Shown here: positions 16,395 to 23,588 of the stretch, piece after piece | How the letters are laid out: each line of letters begins with the position of its first letter | Position numbering within the stretch: the first letter of the stretch is position 1 | Source: an uncultured Bacilli bacterium | Lineage (GTDB): Bacteria > Bacillota_I > Bacilli_A > RF39 > UBA660 | DNA: 29,773 nucleotides | NCBI GenBank assembly: GCA_944364005.1 | Contig: CALVVW010000012.1 | Coordinates: 1 to 29,773, forward strand | Reading direction: 5' to 3' | Made by a program: the position numbers and the translations under genes | Notes under the pieces: model-generated | The model's input: only the letters and a program-made list of their open reading frames with translations | Database searches by the model: none | What the model was told of the DNA's origin: nothing

Positions 16395-16423
16395 AGTATA
16401 ACACAAAGAAAAAAAGAAGTAAA
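16395..16423 (-). promoter_or_regulatory. Promoter of the five-module adhesin
   Basis: TTTACT, a 17-bp T-rich spacer and TATACT with extended TGT. It is a near copy of the promoter at 13782-13810 and begins 8 bp after the sigE stop. No hairpin separates sigE from this gene, so read-through is also possible. Confidence 0.75.
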
Positions 16424-16430
16424 TCTAAAA

Positions 16431-17123
16431 CTAAAAATTACTAACTACAGTACGTAATCTTTTAATTACCTTTTTTTCAATTCTAGAAATATAGGATTGT
16501 GATATTCCTAATTTTTCAGCTACTTCTTTTTGTGTAAGTTCATCATTACCTAAAAGTCCATATCTAAGAACAATAATATCACGATCTCTCGGCTTTAATT
16601 TCATAACTTCTTCTAACATTACTTTTCTATCATTTTCTTCTTCAATACTCTTCGTAACAATATCAGGATCTGTCCCTAAAACATCTTCTAAATGCAATTC
16701 ATTTCCTTCTCCATCAAAAGATAAAGAAGCATCAATACTAACTTCAGTTTTTGTCTTTTTATTCTTTCTAAGATGCATTAATATCTCATTATCAATACAT
16801 CTAGAAGCATAAGTTGCCAACTTGATATTTTTACCACTTTGAAAAGTTTGAATTCCTTTGATTAATCCGATAGTACCAATACTTACTAAATCTTCTAAAT
16901 CAACTCCTGTATTTTCATATTTCTTAGAAAGAAAAACAACAAGTCGTAAATTATGCTCTATCAATTTATCCTTAGCATCTAAATCTCCTCGTTGCATCTT
17001 TTCTACATAATACTCCTCCATCTCTTTGGATAACGGTTCTGGAAGCATATCAGTAGATCCAACATAAAAAATACTATATACTCTTGAAAACAAACTTTTA
17101 ATCCAATTTAATATTTTTTTCAT
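16431..17123 (-). CDS. sigE: RNA polymerase sporulation sigma factor SigE (pro-form)
   Basis: SigE directs early mother-cell transcription during endospore formation. The 230-residue protein matches the family throughout: LPEPLSKE, HNLRLVVFLSKKYENTG, DLVSIGTIGLIKG, KLATYASRCIDNEILMHLRK, the VLGTDPDI linker, and the region 4 helix-turn-helix VAEKLGISQSYISRIEKK. The N-terminus is an amphipathic, basic pro-sequence (MKKILNWIKSLFSRVYSIF) before YVGS, which aligns with the processing site before YIGG in the Bacillus subtilis protein as I remember it; here it is about eight residues shorter. AGGAGG precedes the ATG. The gene overlaps spoIIGA by 4 bp (ATGA). In Bacillus sigG follows; here adhesin genes follow. 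Confidence 0.95.
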   Translation of the reverse strand: MKKILNWIKSLFSRVYSIFYVGSTDMLPEPLSKEMEEYYVEKMQRGDLDAKDKLIEHNLRLVVFLSKKYENTGVDLEDLVSIGTIGLIKGIQTFQSGKNIKLATYASRCIDNEILMHLRKNKKTKTEVSIDASLSFDGEGNELHLEDVLGTDPDIVTKSIEEENDRKVMLEEVMKLKPRDRDIIVLRYGLLGNDELTQKEVAEKLGISQSYISRIEKKVIKRLRTVVSNF

Positions 17124-17890
17124 AATTCCTCCTTAAATTTATTTGGTAAAATACAATCTACTCCCCCTAATGAAAACTCATCTTTACTAATCCCTATTAA
17201 ACATTTAGAAAAAACTCTATTATCTACAATTACTCTTTCTACTTTACAACACGGTATCACACCTTCCGTATTTAAAGCTTTATATGGTACATAGAAAAAT
17301 CTTGGCATAGGAATATCTACATTAGAATTAATTAGTATTACACTCTTACCAGTACAAGGATCCTTTAGTCTATTTCCAGTATCTAACATTCCTTTTAAAT
17401 GATATACTTTCTCATCAATATAAATTTCTACAGAATAAGTAATTGACTGCTCAATCTTATTTTGCTTTTCTTGTTTAATATAAAAATATAGAAAAACTGG
17501 TGCAAGTATAATTATTACTAACAAATTCAATCCAAGTCCTGCTCCAAAAAAAATTACACCTTGATTTTTATAGCTAAAGCTAATATCAAACAAATATAAA
17601 AATCCCCCTAAAATAATACTAATCAAATAAAAATATATAATATCTGATAAAAAATTCCTCCTTCCAAACGTAGTTAAAATAATTATGATACTTATAAATA
17701 CTTTAAGTAAAAATAATTCTAAATTAGTAAGTGACAGGAACAAAAGAAATATGGAACTACTAGCAACTAAACTACCCAGTATTAATCTCCAAAAAGGAAC
17801 TACTTCTTTTAATATTATTTTAGTTGCAAATAAAATTATGAAGTCAAAGAAAAAGTTAATGAAAAAGACTAAATCTAAATACACTTTCAT
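17120..17890 (-). CDS. spoIIGA: SpoIIGA, sporulation sigma-E processing aspartic peptidase
   Basis: SpoIIGA sits in the sporulation septum and cleaves pro-SigE after a signal from the forespore. The 256-residue protein has about five N-terminal membrane helices (residues 1-140), then a soluble protease domain with the aspartate motif MLDTGNRLKDP (Asp170) and the family's GKSVILI strand. The start MKVYLDLVFFIN aligns with the family's usual MKIYLDV. The ATG at 17890 was chosen on that alignment, although AGGA touches it; the GTG at 17902 and a GTG at 17884 (6 nt after AGGA) are alternatives. It is translationally coupled to its substrate gene sigE. Confidence 0.9.
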   Translation of the reverse strand: MKVYLDLVFFINFFFDFIILFATKIILKEVVPFWRLILGSLVASSSIFLLFLSLTNLELFLLKVFISIIIILTTFGRRNFLSDIIYFYLISIILGGFLYLFDISFSYKNQGVIFFGAGLGLNLLVIIILAPVFLYFYIKQEKQNKIEQSITYSVEIYIDEKVYHLKGMLDTGNRLKDPCTGKSVILINSNVDIPMPRFFYVPYKALNTEGVIPCCKVERVIVDNRVFSKCLIGISKDEFSLGGVDCILPNKFKEEL

Positions 17891-17916
17891 TCCTATCACC
17901 AAAGTAAGTATAAAAA

Positions 17917-17945
17917 AAAGAAATGACTAAACTTGTCATTTCTTT
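17917..17945 (-). terminator. Intrinsic terminator before spoIIGA
   Basis: AAAGAAATGAC and GTCATTTCTTT form an 11-bp stem with a 7-nt loop, followed on the - strand by a T8 run. It ends the operon that finishes at 17954 and separates it from spoIIGA-sigE. Confidence 0.85.
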
Positions 17946-17953
17946 GCATATTA

Positions 17954-18268
17954 TTAAATTTTTTTCTTTTTAATAAATATTTTAGTAATATATCCCAAAA
18001 AAATACACATTAATATTACAAAAGCCCATTGTAATATTGTATTAATAATTCCATTACAATATTTATCTATAATTGCCGGGATACTTGCTGGAACATATTT
18101 ACCAATTAACGCACTAACATCTGGAAGACCAATGTTATTTTTTATAAATGTTAATATTCTTAATAAAATATCTACTATTGCCATGAAAAAAACAAAAGAG
18201 GAAAATCTTTTAAAAAACATCACTACTAATACAATTAAAATTACTAAGACAACTACATCTATATACAT
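17954..18268 (-). CDS. Small membrane protein of unknown function
   Basis: The 104-residue protein has three membrane segments (about 3-18, 24-42 and 80-98), a loop with PDVSALIGKYVPASIPAIIDKY, and a basic tail IKKKKI that points to the cytoplasm. I do not recognise a family. AGGAG lies 7 nt before the ATG, overlapping the end of the MBL hydrolase gene region (10-bp gap), so it is the last gene of the YitT operon. A terminator follows at 17945. Confidence 0.8.
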   Translation of the reverse strand: MYIDVVVLVILIVLVVMFFKRFSSFVFFMAIVDILLRILTFIKNNIGLPDVSALIGKYVPASIPAIIDKYCNGIINTILQWAFVILMCIFLGYITKIFIKKKKI

Positions 18269-18278
18269 AAGTTTACTC

Positions 18279-18803
18279 CTATCTAAAATATGAATTATTT
18301 TTCATTTCTTCACCTAATGTGGTTATTTCATAATGTCCTGGATATAAAGTAACATCTGCAGGATAAGATTTTATTTTTTCTAAACTTTCTTCTAATTCTT
18401 GTTTACTTCCTCCGGGTAAATCACATCTACCAACAGAATCCTTAAAAATAAAATCACCGACAAACATTGCTTTTTCGTCTTTAAAATAAAAACATATAGA
18501 ATCTTTCGAATGCCCTGGAGTAAAAATTGTTTCAAAAGAAAAATCTCCAATTTGATATTCTTTCTCTTCTACGCTACTCTTTTTAAAAATCTTAATACTT
18601 CTTTTCGTTAAAAAATGACGAAGAGCTCCAACATGATCAAAGTGAGAATGTGTTAATAGGATTCCTAACACTTTATCTTCTCCAATCATTTCTTTTATTT
18701 TTATATAATCATCTCCTGGATCCACTACTAAACAAGTTCCATTATTTTTTAAAACATAACAATTTTCATCTAACATTCCAGTCACAATTTTTAGTATTTC
18801 CAT
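18279..18803 (-). CDS. MBL-fold metallo-hydrolase (glyoxalase II-like)
   Basis: The 174-residue cytoplasmic hydrolase has the complete two-metal site: THSHFDH (His52, His54, Asp56, His57), PGHS (His98), GDFIF (Asp117) and LYPGHYE (His157). The GRCDLPGG stretch and the overall length match the short YqgX/YcbL-like glyoxalase II group found in Firmicutes, which lacks the long C-terminal helices of classic glyoxalase II. Likely substrates are thioesters, perhaps of a thiol conjugate; this is not shown by the sequence. AAAAGGTGATAG lies before the ATG. It is third in the operon, 30 bp after the secreted-domain gene. Confidence 0.9.
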   Translation of the reverse strand: MEILKIVTGMLDENCYVLKNNGTCLVVDPGDDYIKIKEMIGEDKVLGILLTHSHFDHVGALRHFLTKRSIKIFKKSSVEEKEYQIGDFSFETIFTPGHSKDSICFYFKDEKAMFVGDFIFKDSVGRCDLPGGSKQELEESLEKIKSYPADVTLYPGHYEITTLGEEMKNNSYFR

Positions 18804-18833
18804 TCTATCACCTTTTCTAATATAACATATTTT

Positions 18834-19961
18834 TTAAGCAGCTTCAACAGTTCTATCTACATAAGCATAATGATAGTTATTATCTAATTTAAATGTATGA
18901 ACATAAACTCCATTTTGTAATTGATCACCAGAAATCCCTACCGCACTATAATATCTCACATTTTCTTTTAGAATAATCGTATCTCCCTGAACAGTTGCAG
19001 AAATCAACTCTTTATCAGCATTATAAGTAGTAGTAGGTACTTGACCACAATATCCTTGAACATACTCTCCTCGTTCTGGAATATATTGAAATCCTCCAAA
19101 GCAGCTATTTCCAAGCACAATATTTTGATTATCTATAGTAACATTTTCACCAAACAACTTTTTCACTTCCCTTTCTAGTGTTTCAACCTTAAAGGCTTTA
19201 GGAACAAAAGAAAGGGTATCATCACAAGAAAAATTACTCATAGAACTATTATCAAACAAATTACAATGAGAGTCATAAATATCTGAATTAGGAATCTGAC
19301 GATAAGCCAAATATAATTTAAATGTATCGTCAAAATTATGATAAGCAACATCTTCTCTGATAGTTGTTTTTACTTTGTCATATAATTCTTGTACAATAGA
19401 AGAATTAAGATCTAACTCTCTAAGAGTATTATCACTTGCGACCAAAGGACTACATTCTCCCCTAGCTAAATCCTTTGTATAATCTAGATAAATATAAGAT
19501 CCTAAAACGGCAATTACTAAAATTAACAAAATAATAACTACTTTAGCTTTACGGGATTTTTTTGATGGAATTGCTAACTGATTCGGTAATACGTTTTCTG
19601 TAACCGGAGGTACTGTAGAATCTGATGAAACATTCACTTTAGGAGCAACCACAGTAGGATTAATTCTTGTCGTTTGAGATAATGTTTGTGGAACCTCTGT
19701 TACATCACGAACAACGCCATTTACTCTTCCTTTATCAGCACTAGAAGCATCCGTTGGTTCATTACTTACTGGCGCAACTATAACACCAGGACTACCTGCT
19801 AATGTATTTACGGTTTGTTCTGCTTGAGGCGTTAATGGTGTTGTAGGAAGAGAGGTCGTTGATGGAATAACAGTATTATCACCAGATGGCACAGCTACAT
19901 TAGATATCGTATTTTGACTATTTGTTACACTAGACGATTGTTGATTTTGTTCTTGATTCAT
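18834..19961 (-). CDS. Membrane-anchored protein with Cys-containing extracellular domain
   Basis: The 375-residue protein has a long disordered Ser/Thr/Pro/Asn-rich N-terminal tail (about 1-135), a basic stretch (KKSRKAK), one membrane helix (about 143-163) and an extracellular domain of about 210 residues with five cysteines (GECSP, HCNLF, SCDDT, SCFGG, YCGQ). Inside-out topology with a long cytoplasmic tail is expected. I do not recognise the outer domain. AAGGAAG lies 7 nt before the ATG. The start overlaps the YitT stop by 4 bp (ATGA), so the two are translationally coupled. Confidence 0.85.
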   Translation of the reverse strand: MNQEQNQQSSSVTNSQNTISNVAVPSGDNTVIPSTTSLPTTPLTPQAEQTVNTLAGSPGVIVAPVSNEPTDASSADKGRVNGVVRDVTEVPQTLSQTTRINPTVVAPKVNVSSDSTVPPVTENVLPNQLAIPSKKSRKAKVVIILLILVIAVLGSYIYLDYTKDLARGECSPLVASDNTLRELDLNSSIVQELYDKVKTTIREDVAYHNFDDTFKLYLAYRQIPNSDIYDSHCNLFDNSSMSNFSCDDTLSFVPKAFKVETLEREVKKLFGENVTIDNQNIVLGNSCFGGFQYIPERGEYVQGYCGQVPTTTYNADKELISATVQGDTIILKENVRYYSAVGISGDQLQNGVYVHTFKLDNNYHYAYVDRTVEAA

Positions 19962-20857
19962 ACTTTTTCTTCCTTTCTTTGATAACGTATTTTCTTACGG
20001 GATAGTCGTTGAGTAGATTTAATATGTTGTCCAATAATATCAGATACTTCTAATATAGTAATAAAAGCACTCTCATCCATCTCCTCTGCAATATGTCTAA
20101 GTTCATAAATTTCCATTCTAGTAAGCACACAATACATCACTTCTTTATCTCCACTAATCAATCCCTTACCACGAATTGTGGTTACGGTACGTCCTAGTCT
20201 TTTATAAATTTCTTTAGCCATATCTGTACCTTTTTCTGTAACAATTAAAGCAGCCTTAACTTGTTCAAAGCCCTCGGATACAAAATCTATTACTTTAAAT
20301 GTAATAAAATAAGTAAGTAGAGAATACATAGCTCGGTCAATCCCAAAAATCATTCCAGCAATTGAGTAAATTACCAAATTAAAAATTAACACTACTTGTC
20401 CTACCGATAAACTAGTTTTTTTACTAATTACTAACGCAACGGATTCTGTACCATCCACACATCCTCCGAAATGAATGACAAGGCCTACACCAATTCCTAA
20501 TAAAATTCCTCCAAATACAGTTGCCAAAAGCATTTGTTCAGTCAACGGTTCATAATATCTAAATACTGATAGTGAAACAGAAAATAGTACCATACTATAC
20601 ACTGCACGAACTAAAAAACCTCTCCCTAAATTTTTATATCCAATATAGACAAAAGGAATATTTAATATTAAAACTAATATACTTACTGGTAAATTGGTTA
20701 TTTTAGATACAATAATGGAAATACCAGTTACTCCACCATCTAAAATAGTATTGGGTATTAAAAAACTTTCTAAAGCATAAGCCGCAATTATGGAACCAAT
20801 TGTAAGCATAATAAATGATATCATTCTTCTAGTTTCTTGACTTTTTACTTTTATCAA
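19958..20857 (-). CDS. YitT family membrane protein with DUF2179 domain
   Basis: The 299-residue protein has five or six membrane segments with the family signatures ESFLIPNTILDGGVTGI and FGGCVDGTE, then a C-terminal cytoplasmic DUF2179 domain (about 215-285; VTEKGTDMAKEIYKRLGR, ITILEVSDIIGQH). Many Firmicutes have several paralogs, and their transport or signalling role is unclear. I moved the start to a TTG at 20857 because a TATAAT at 20881-20886 would start transcription near 20874, so an ATG at 20875 would not be on the message; AGGG lies 9 nt before the TTG. It is the first gene of a four-gene operon. Confidence 0.88.
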   Translation of the reverse strand: MIKVKSQETRRMISFIMLTIGSIIAAYALESFLIPNTILDGGVTGISIIVSKITNLPVSILVLILNIPFVYIGYKNLGRGFLVRAVYSMVLFSVSLSVFRYYEPLTEQMLLATVFGGILLGIGVGLVIHFGGCVDGTESVALVISKKTSLSVGQVVLIFNLVIYSIAGMIFGIDRAMYSLLTYFITFKVIDFVSEGFEQVKAALIVTEKGTDMAKEIYKRLGRTVTTIRGKGLISGDKEVMYCVLTRMEIYELRHIAEEMDESAFITILEVSDIIGQHIKSTQRLSRKKIRYQRKEEKV

Positions 20858-20880
20858 ACTACCACACCCTATCATATAAC

Positions 20881-20909
20881 ATTATATAATAATTTTTAAA
20901 ATCTAACAA
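20881..20909 (-). promoter_or_regulatory. Promoter of the YitT operon
   Basis: TTGTTA, a 17-bp spacer and a consensus TATAAT on the - strand, divergent from the DUF3592 gene promoter. Its position decides the YitT start codon. Confidence 0.65.
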
Positions 20910-20939
20910 GACAAAAGAAAGAAATAGACAAAGCTTCCT

Positions 20940-20967
20940 TTGAATGATACAATTAAAATAATATAAT
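20940..20967 (+). promoter_or_regulatory. Promoter of the DUF3592 gene
   Basis: TTGAAT, a 16-bp spacer and TATAAT, followed 16 bp later by the ribosome site AGGAGGG. Confidence 0.7.
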
Positions 20968-20991
20968 AGTAACTAATAATAGGAGGGTATT

Positions 20992-21732
20992 ATGAATTAT
21001 ATTGCGGGAGCTATTTTTTTAATTGTGTCTATCATATGTTATTTATTACAAAAAAAGAAGGAACATCTCACAGGATGGAAAAGTATAAAAGTCTGTTTTA
21101 TCTATTTATATTTCGGAATAATGATGGGAGCATTTTGTTGCTTTGCGACAATTAATCACACAGTAAGTATATTAATATTTTCACATCTTTTTTTAATCGG
21201 AATGATATCGGCAGCAAAAGAAAAAAAGCATAGTCTTTTAGTCTACGACTTAATAGTTGTGTGTATCTTAATATTTATATTAGCTATATATGATTTATTT
21301 CAACTAGACTTAGGAAAATCTTATATACTAGGTATATTAATTGCATTATTATTCTTATTACCAGGGCTCGGATATATAGAAAGAAGAAAAGATATAGCAA
21401 ATAAAATCAAAAATTGTACACAAGAAGTAGAAGCAACTATTTTAAAAGTACATAAATCATCTGTCTCTTCCGTAGTACCTATTTATATACCTAAGTTAGA
21501 ATTTACCTTTAATAATAAAAAATACAAGATTATGGAATCAAGTGAAATTTTTTCAAGAAGTCTTCTTTCTGTTGGAGATAAACTTAAATTATTCATTAAC
21601 CCTAACAATCCCAATGATGTTTTTCTACCTGACCCTAGAAAAGAACAGTTTGTTCACTTTGCTGTTTATAGCTGGTATATCATTACTATCGCTATAGGAA
21701 TATTCGTACTCTATTTACGAATATTTCATTAA
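20992..21732 (+). CDS. DUF3592-type membrane protein
   Basis: The 246-residue protein has about six membrane segments (near 3-19, 33-52, 57-75, 85-103, 110-127 and 225-243) and one outer or inner beta domain (about 145-215) whose pattern, VEATILKVHKSS then PKLEFTFNNKKYKI and LFINPNNPNDVFL, matches DUF3592. In that family the domain lies between two membrane helices and its role is unknown. AGGAGGG lies 5 nt before the ATG. It is the only + strand gene between 4,513 and the right edge, with its own promoter and a shared terminator. Confidence 0.8.
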   Translation: MNYIAGAIFLIVSIICYLLQKKKEHLTGWKSIKVCFIYLYFGIMMGAFCCFATINHTVSILIFSHLFLIGMISAAKEKKHSLLVYDLIVVCILIFILAIYDLFQLDLGKSYILGILIALLFLLPGLGYIERRKDIANKIKNCTQEVEATILKVHKSSVSSVVPIYIPKLEFTFNNKKYKIMESSEIFSRSLLSVGDKLKLFINPNNPNDVFLPDPRKEQFVHFAVYSWYIITIAIGIFVLYLRIFH

Positions 21733-21738
21733 GGCATT

Positions 21739-21766
21739 AAAAAAAACGCATAACAGCGTTTTTTTT
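21739..21766. terminator. Bidirectional intrinsic terminator
   Basis: AAAAAAAACGC and GCGTTTTTTTT form a stem with loop ATAACA. It serves the DUF3592 gene (+) and the ABC exporter operon (-), and overlaps the stop codon of the latter. Confidence 0.85.
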
Positions 21767-23588
21767 ATTCACCAACTTCTTCAAATTGTGAATTATATAG
21801 ATTAGCATAGAAACCATTTTTCTTTAGTAATTCTTCATGTGTTCCTTGCTCTACAATATCTCCTTCGTTCATAACTAAAATTAAATCAGCATTTTTAATC
21901 GTTGATAGACGATGGGCAATGATAAAACTAGTTCTTCCTTCCATTAGTTTATCCATAGCTTGTTGAATTAATATTTCTGTACGAGTATCTACACTACTTG
22001 TTGCTTCATCAAGTATTAATATCTTTGGATTTGCTAAAATAACACGAGCAATCGTAAGTAATTGTTTTTGCCCTCCAGAAATATTATCTGCCTCTTCATT
22101 TAAAACCATGTCATATCCATCTGGTAAAGTTTTAATAAAGTGATCAACACTAGCCGTATGACATGCAGTTTTAATTTCACTATCAGTGGCATCTAGTTTA
22201 CCATACTTAATATTTTCTTTAATCGTTCCATTAAATAACCATGTATCCTGTAATACCATACCAAACATACGACGAATATCACTACGATTGAACTTAGTCA
22301 TATCTTTACCATCGATTAAAATACGACCACTGTTTAATTCATAAAAACGCATCAATAATTTTACAATGGTAGTTTTTCCAGCACCTGTAGGTCCAACAAT
22401 AGCAATCTTTTGACCATCTTTTACTTTGGCACAGAAATCATGAATAATAATCTTATTCTTATTGTATCCAAAACATACATGATCAAATTCAATGTTACCA
22501 TGTAATCCTTCTGTTGATAAAGGATTTTCTATTTGTTGTACTTCTTCTTTTAAAGCTAAGAATTCGAATACTCTTTCACTAGCAGCAACAGCTGATTGTA
22601 CTGTATTCATTACTTGTGATAACTGGTTAATTTGTTGTGTAAAGTTACGTACATATTGGGTAAAGGATAAGATATCACCTACTTCAATACGGTCACGAAT
22701 AACCATATATCCACCTAATATAGAAATAACAACATAACCTAAGTTACCAATAAATTGCATAATAGGATGCATCGTAGTAGATAAGAACTGACTCTTCCAT
22801 GCACTACGATATAGTGTTTTATTGATTTCATCAAATTTCTTAATTGCTTTTTCTTCCCCGTTAAAGGCTTTTACAATATCGTGTCCACCATAGATTTCTT
22901 CTACATGACCATTGATATGTCCTAAGTAATCTTGTTGCATAGCAAAGTATTTTTGACTCTTTTTAACAACAATTCTAAGTACAAACATACAAATTGGAAT
23001 AATTAATACTGCTGCTATTGTCATAGGGATATTAATAGATATCATCATAATAAAGATTCCTATGATAGTTGCAATACTTGTAATAATTGTTGTGATGGAT
23101 TGGTTTAATGCTTGAGATAATGTATCGATATCATTTGTTACGATGGATAATACTTCACCATGTGTTTTTGTATCGAAATATTTCATAGGAAGTTTATTTA
23201 TTTTTTCACTTAAGGAGTTACGAAGACGGTAAGAAATGTCATTGGATACTCCTGCCATAATCACTCCTTGGATACCAGAACATAAAGCACTCGCAATATA
23301 TAAAGCTATTAGAATAATTACTGTATGGTTAATTAAATCAAAATCAATACCACCAGTATTAGAAATCTTGCGCATTAATCCATTAAATATTTCTGTTGTA
23401 ATATTTCCCAATATTTTAGGTCCAACAATAGTAAGGACAGTAGAACCAATGGCAAAAACTACTACGAAAAACATAGCTATTTTATAGTCTTTTAAGTAAG
23501 ACAAAAGTTGTTTTAATGTTTTACCAAAGTTTTTTGCTTTCTCTGGAGCACCGCCTCCTCCGGGACCTCCATGACCGATTCTAGGCAT
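21765..23588 (-). CDS. ABC exporter half-transporter, subunit with canonical ATP site
   Basis: The 607-residue subunit has six membrane helices (about 35-330) and an ATPase domain with Walker A GPTGAGKTT, signature NISGGQKQLLT, Walker B ILILDEATSSVD with catalytic Glu, and H-switch FIIAHRLST. The N-terminus is Gly-rich (GHGGPGGGGAP). With the partner encoded just upstream (8-bp overlap) it forms a heterodimeric exporter of the type of BmrCD or LmrCD, which extrude drugs or peptides. GGAGGAG lies 7 nt before the ATG. In such pairs this subunit's Walker B Glu drives ATP hydrolysis. Confidence 0.95.
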   Translation of the reverse strand: MPRIGHGGPGGGGAPEKAKNFGKTLKQLLSYLKDYKIAMFFVVVFAIGSTVLTIVGPKILGNITTEIFNGLMRKISNTGGIDFDLINHTVIILIALYIASALCSGIQGVIMAGVSNDISYRLRNSLSEKINKLPMKYFDTKTHGEVLSIVTNDIDTLSQALNQSITTIITSIATIIGIFIMMISINIPMTIAAVLIIPICMFVLRIVVKKSQKYFAMQQDYLGHINGHVEEIYGGHDIVKAFNGEEKAIKKFDEINKTLYRSAWKSQFLSTTMHPIMQFIGNLGYVVISILGGYMVIRDRIEVGDILSFTQYVRNFTQQINQLSQVMNTVQSAVAASERVFEFLALKEEVQQIENPLSTEGLHGNIEFDHVCFGYNKNKIIIHDFCAKVKDGQKIAIVGPTGAGKTTIVKLLMRFYELNSGRILIDGKDMTKFNRSDIRRMFGMVLQDTWLFNGTIKENIKYGKLDATDSEIKTACHTASVDHFIKTLPDGYDMVLNEEADNISGGQKQLLTIARVILANPKILILDEATSSVDTRTEILIQQAMDKLMEGRTSFIIAHRLSTIKNADLILVMNEGDIVEQGTHEELLKKNGFYANLYNSQFEEVGE

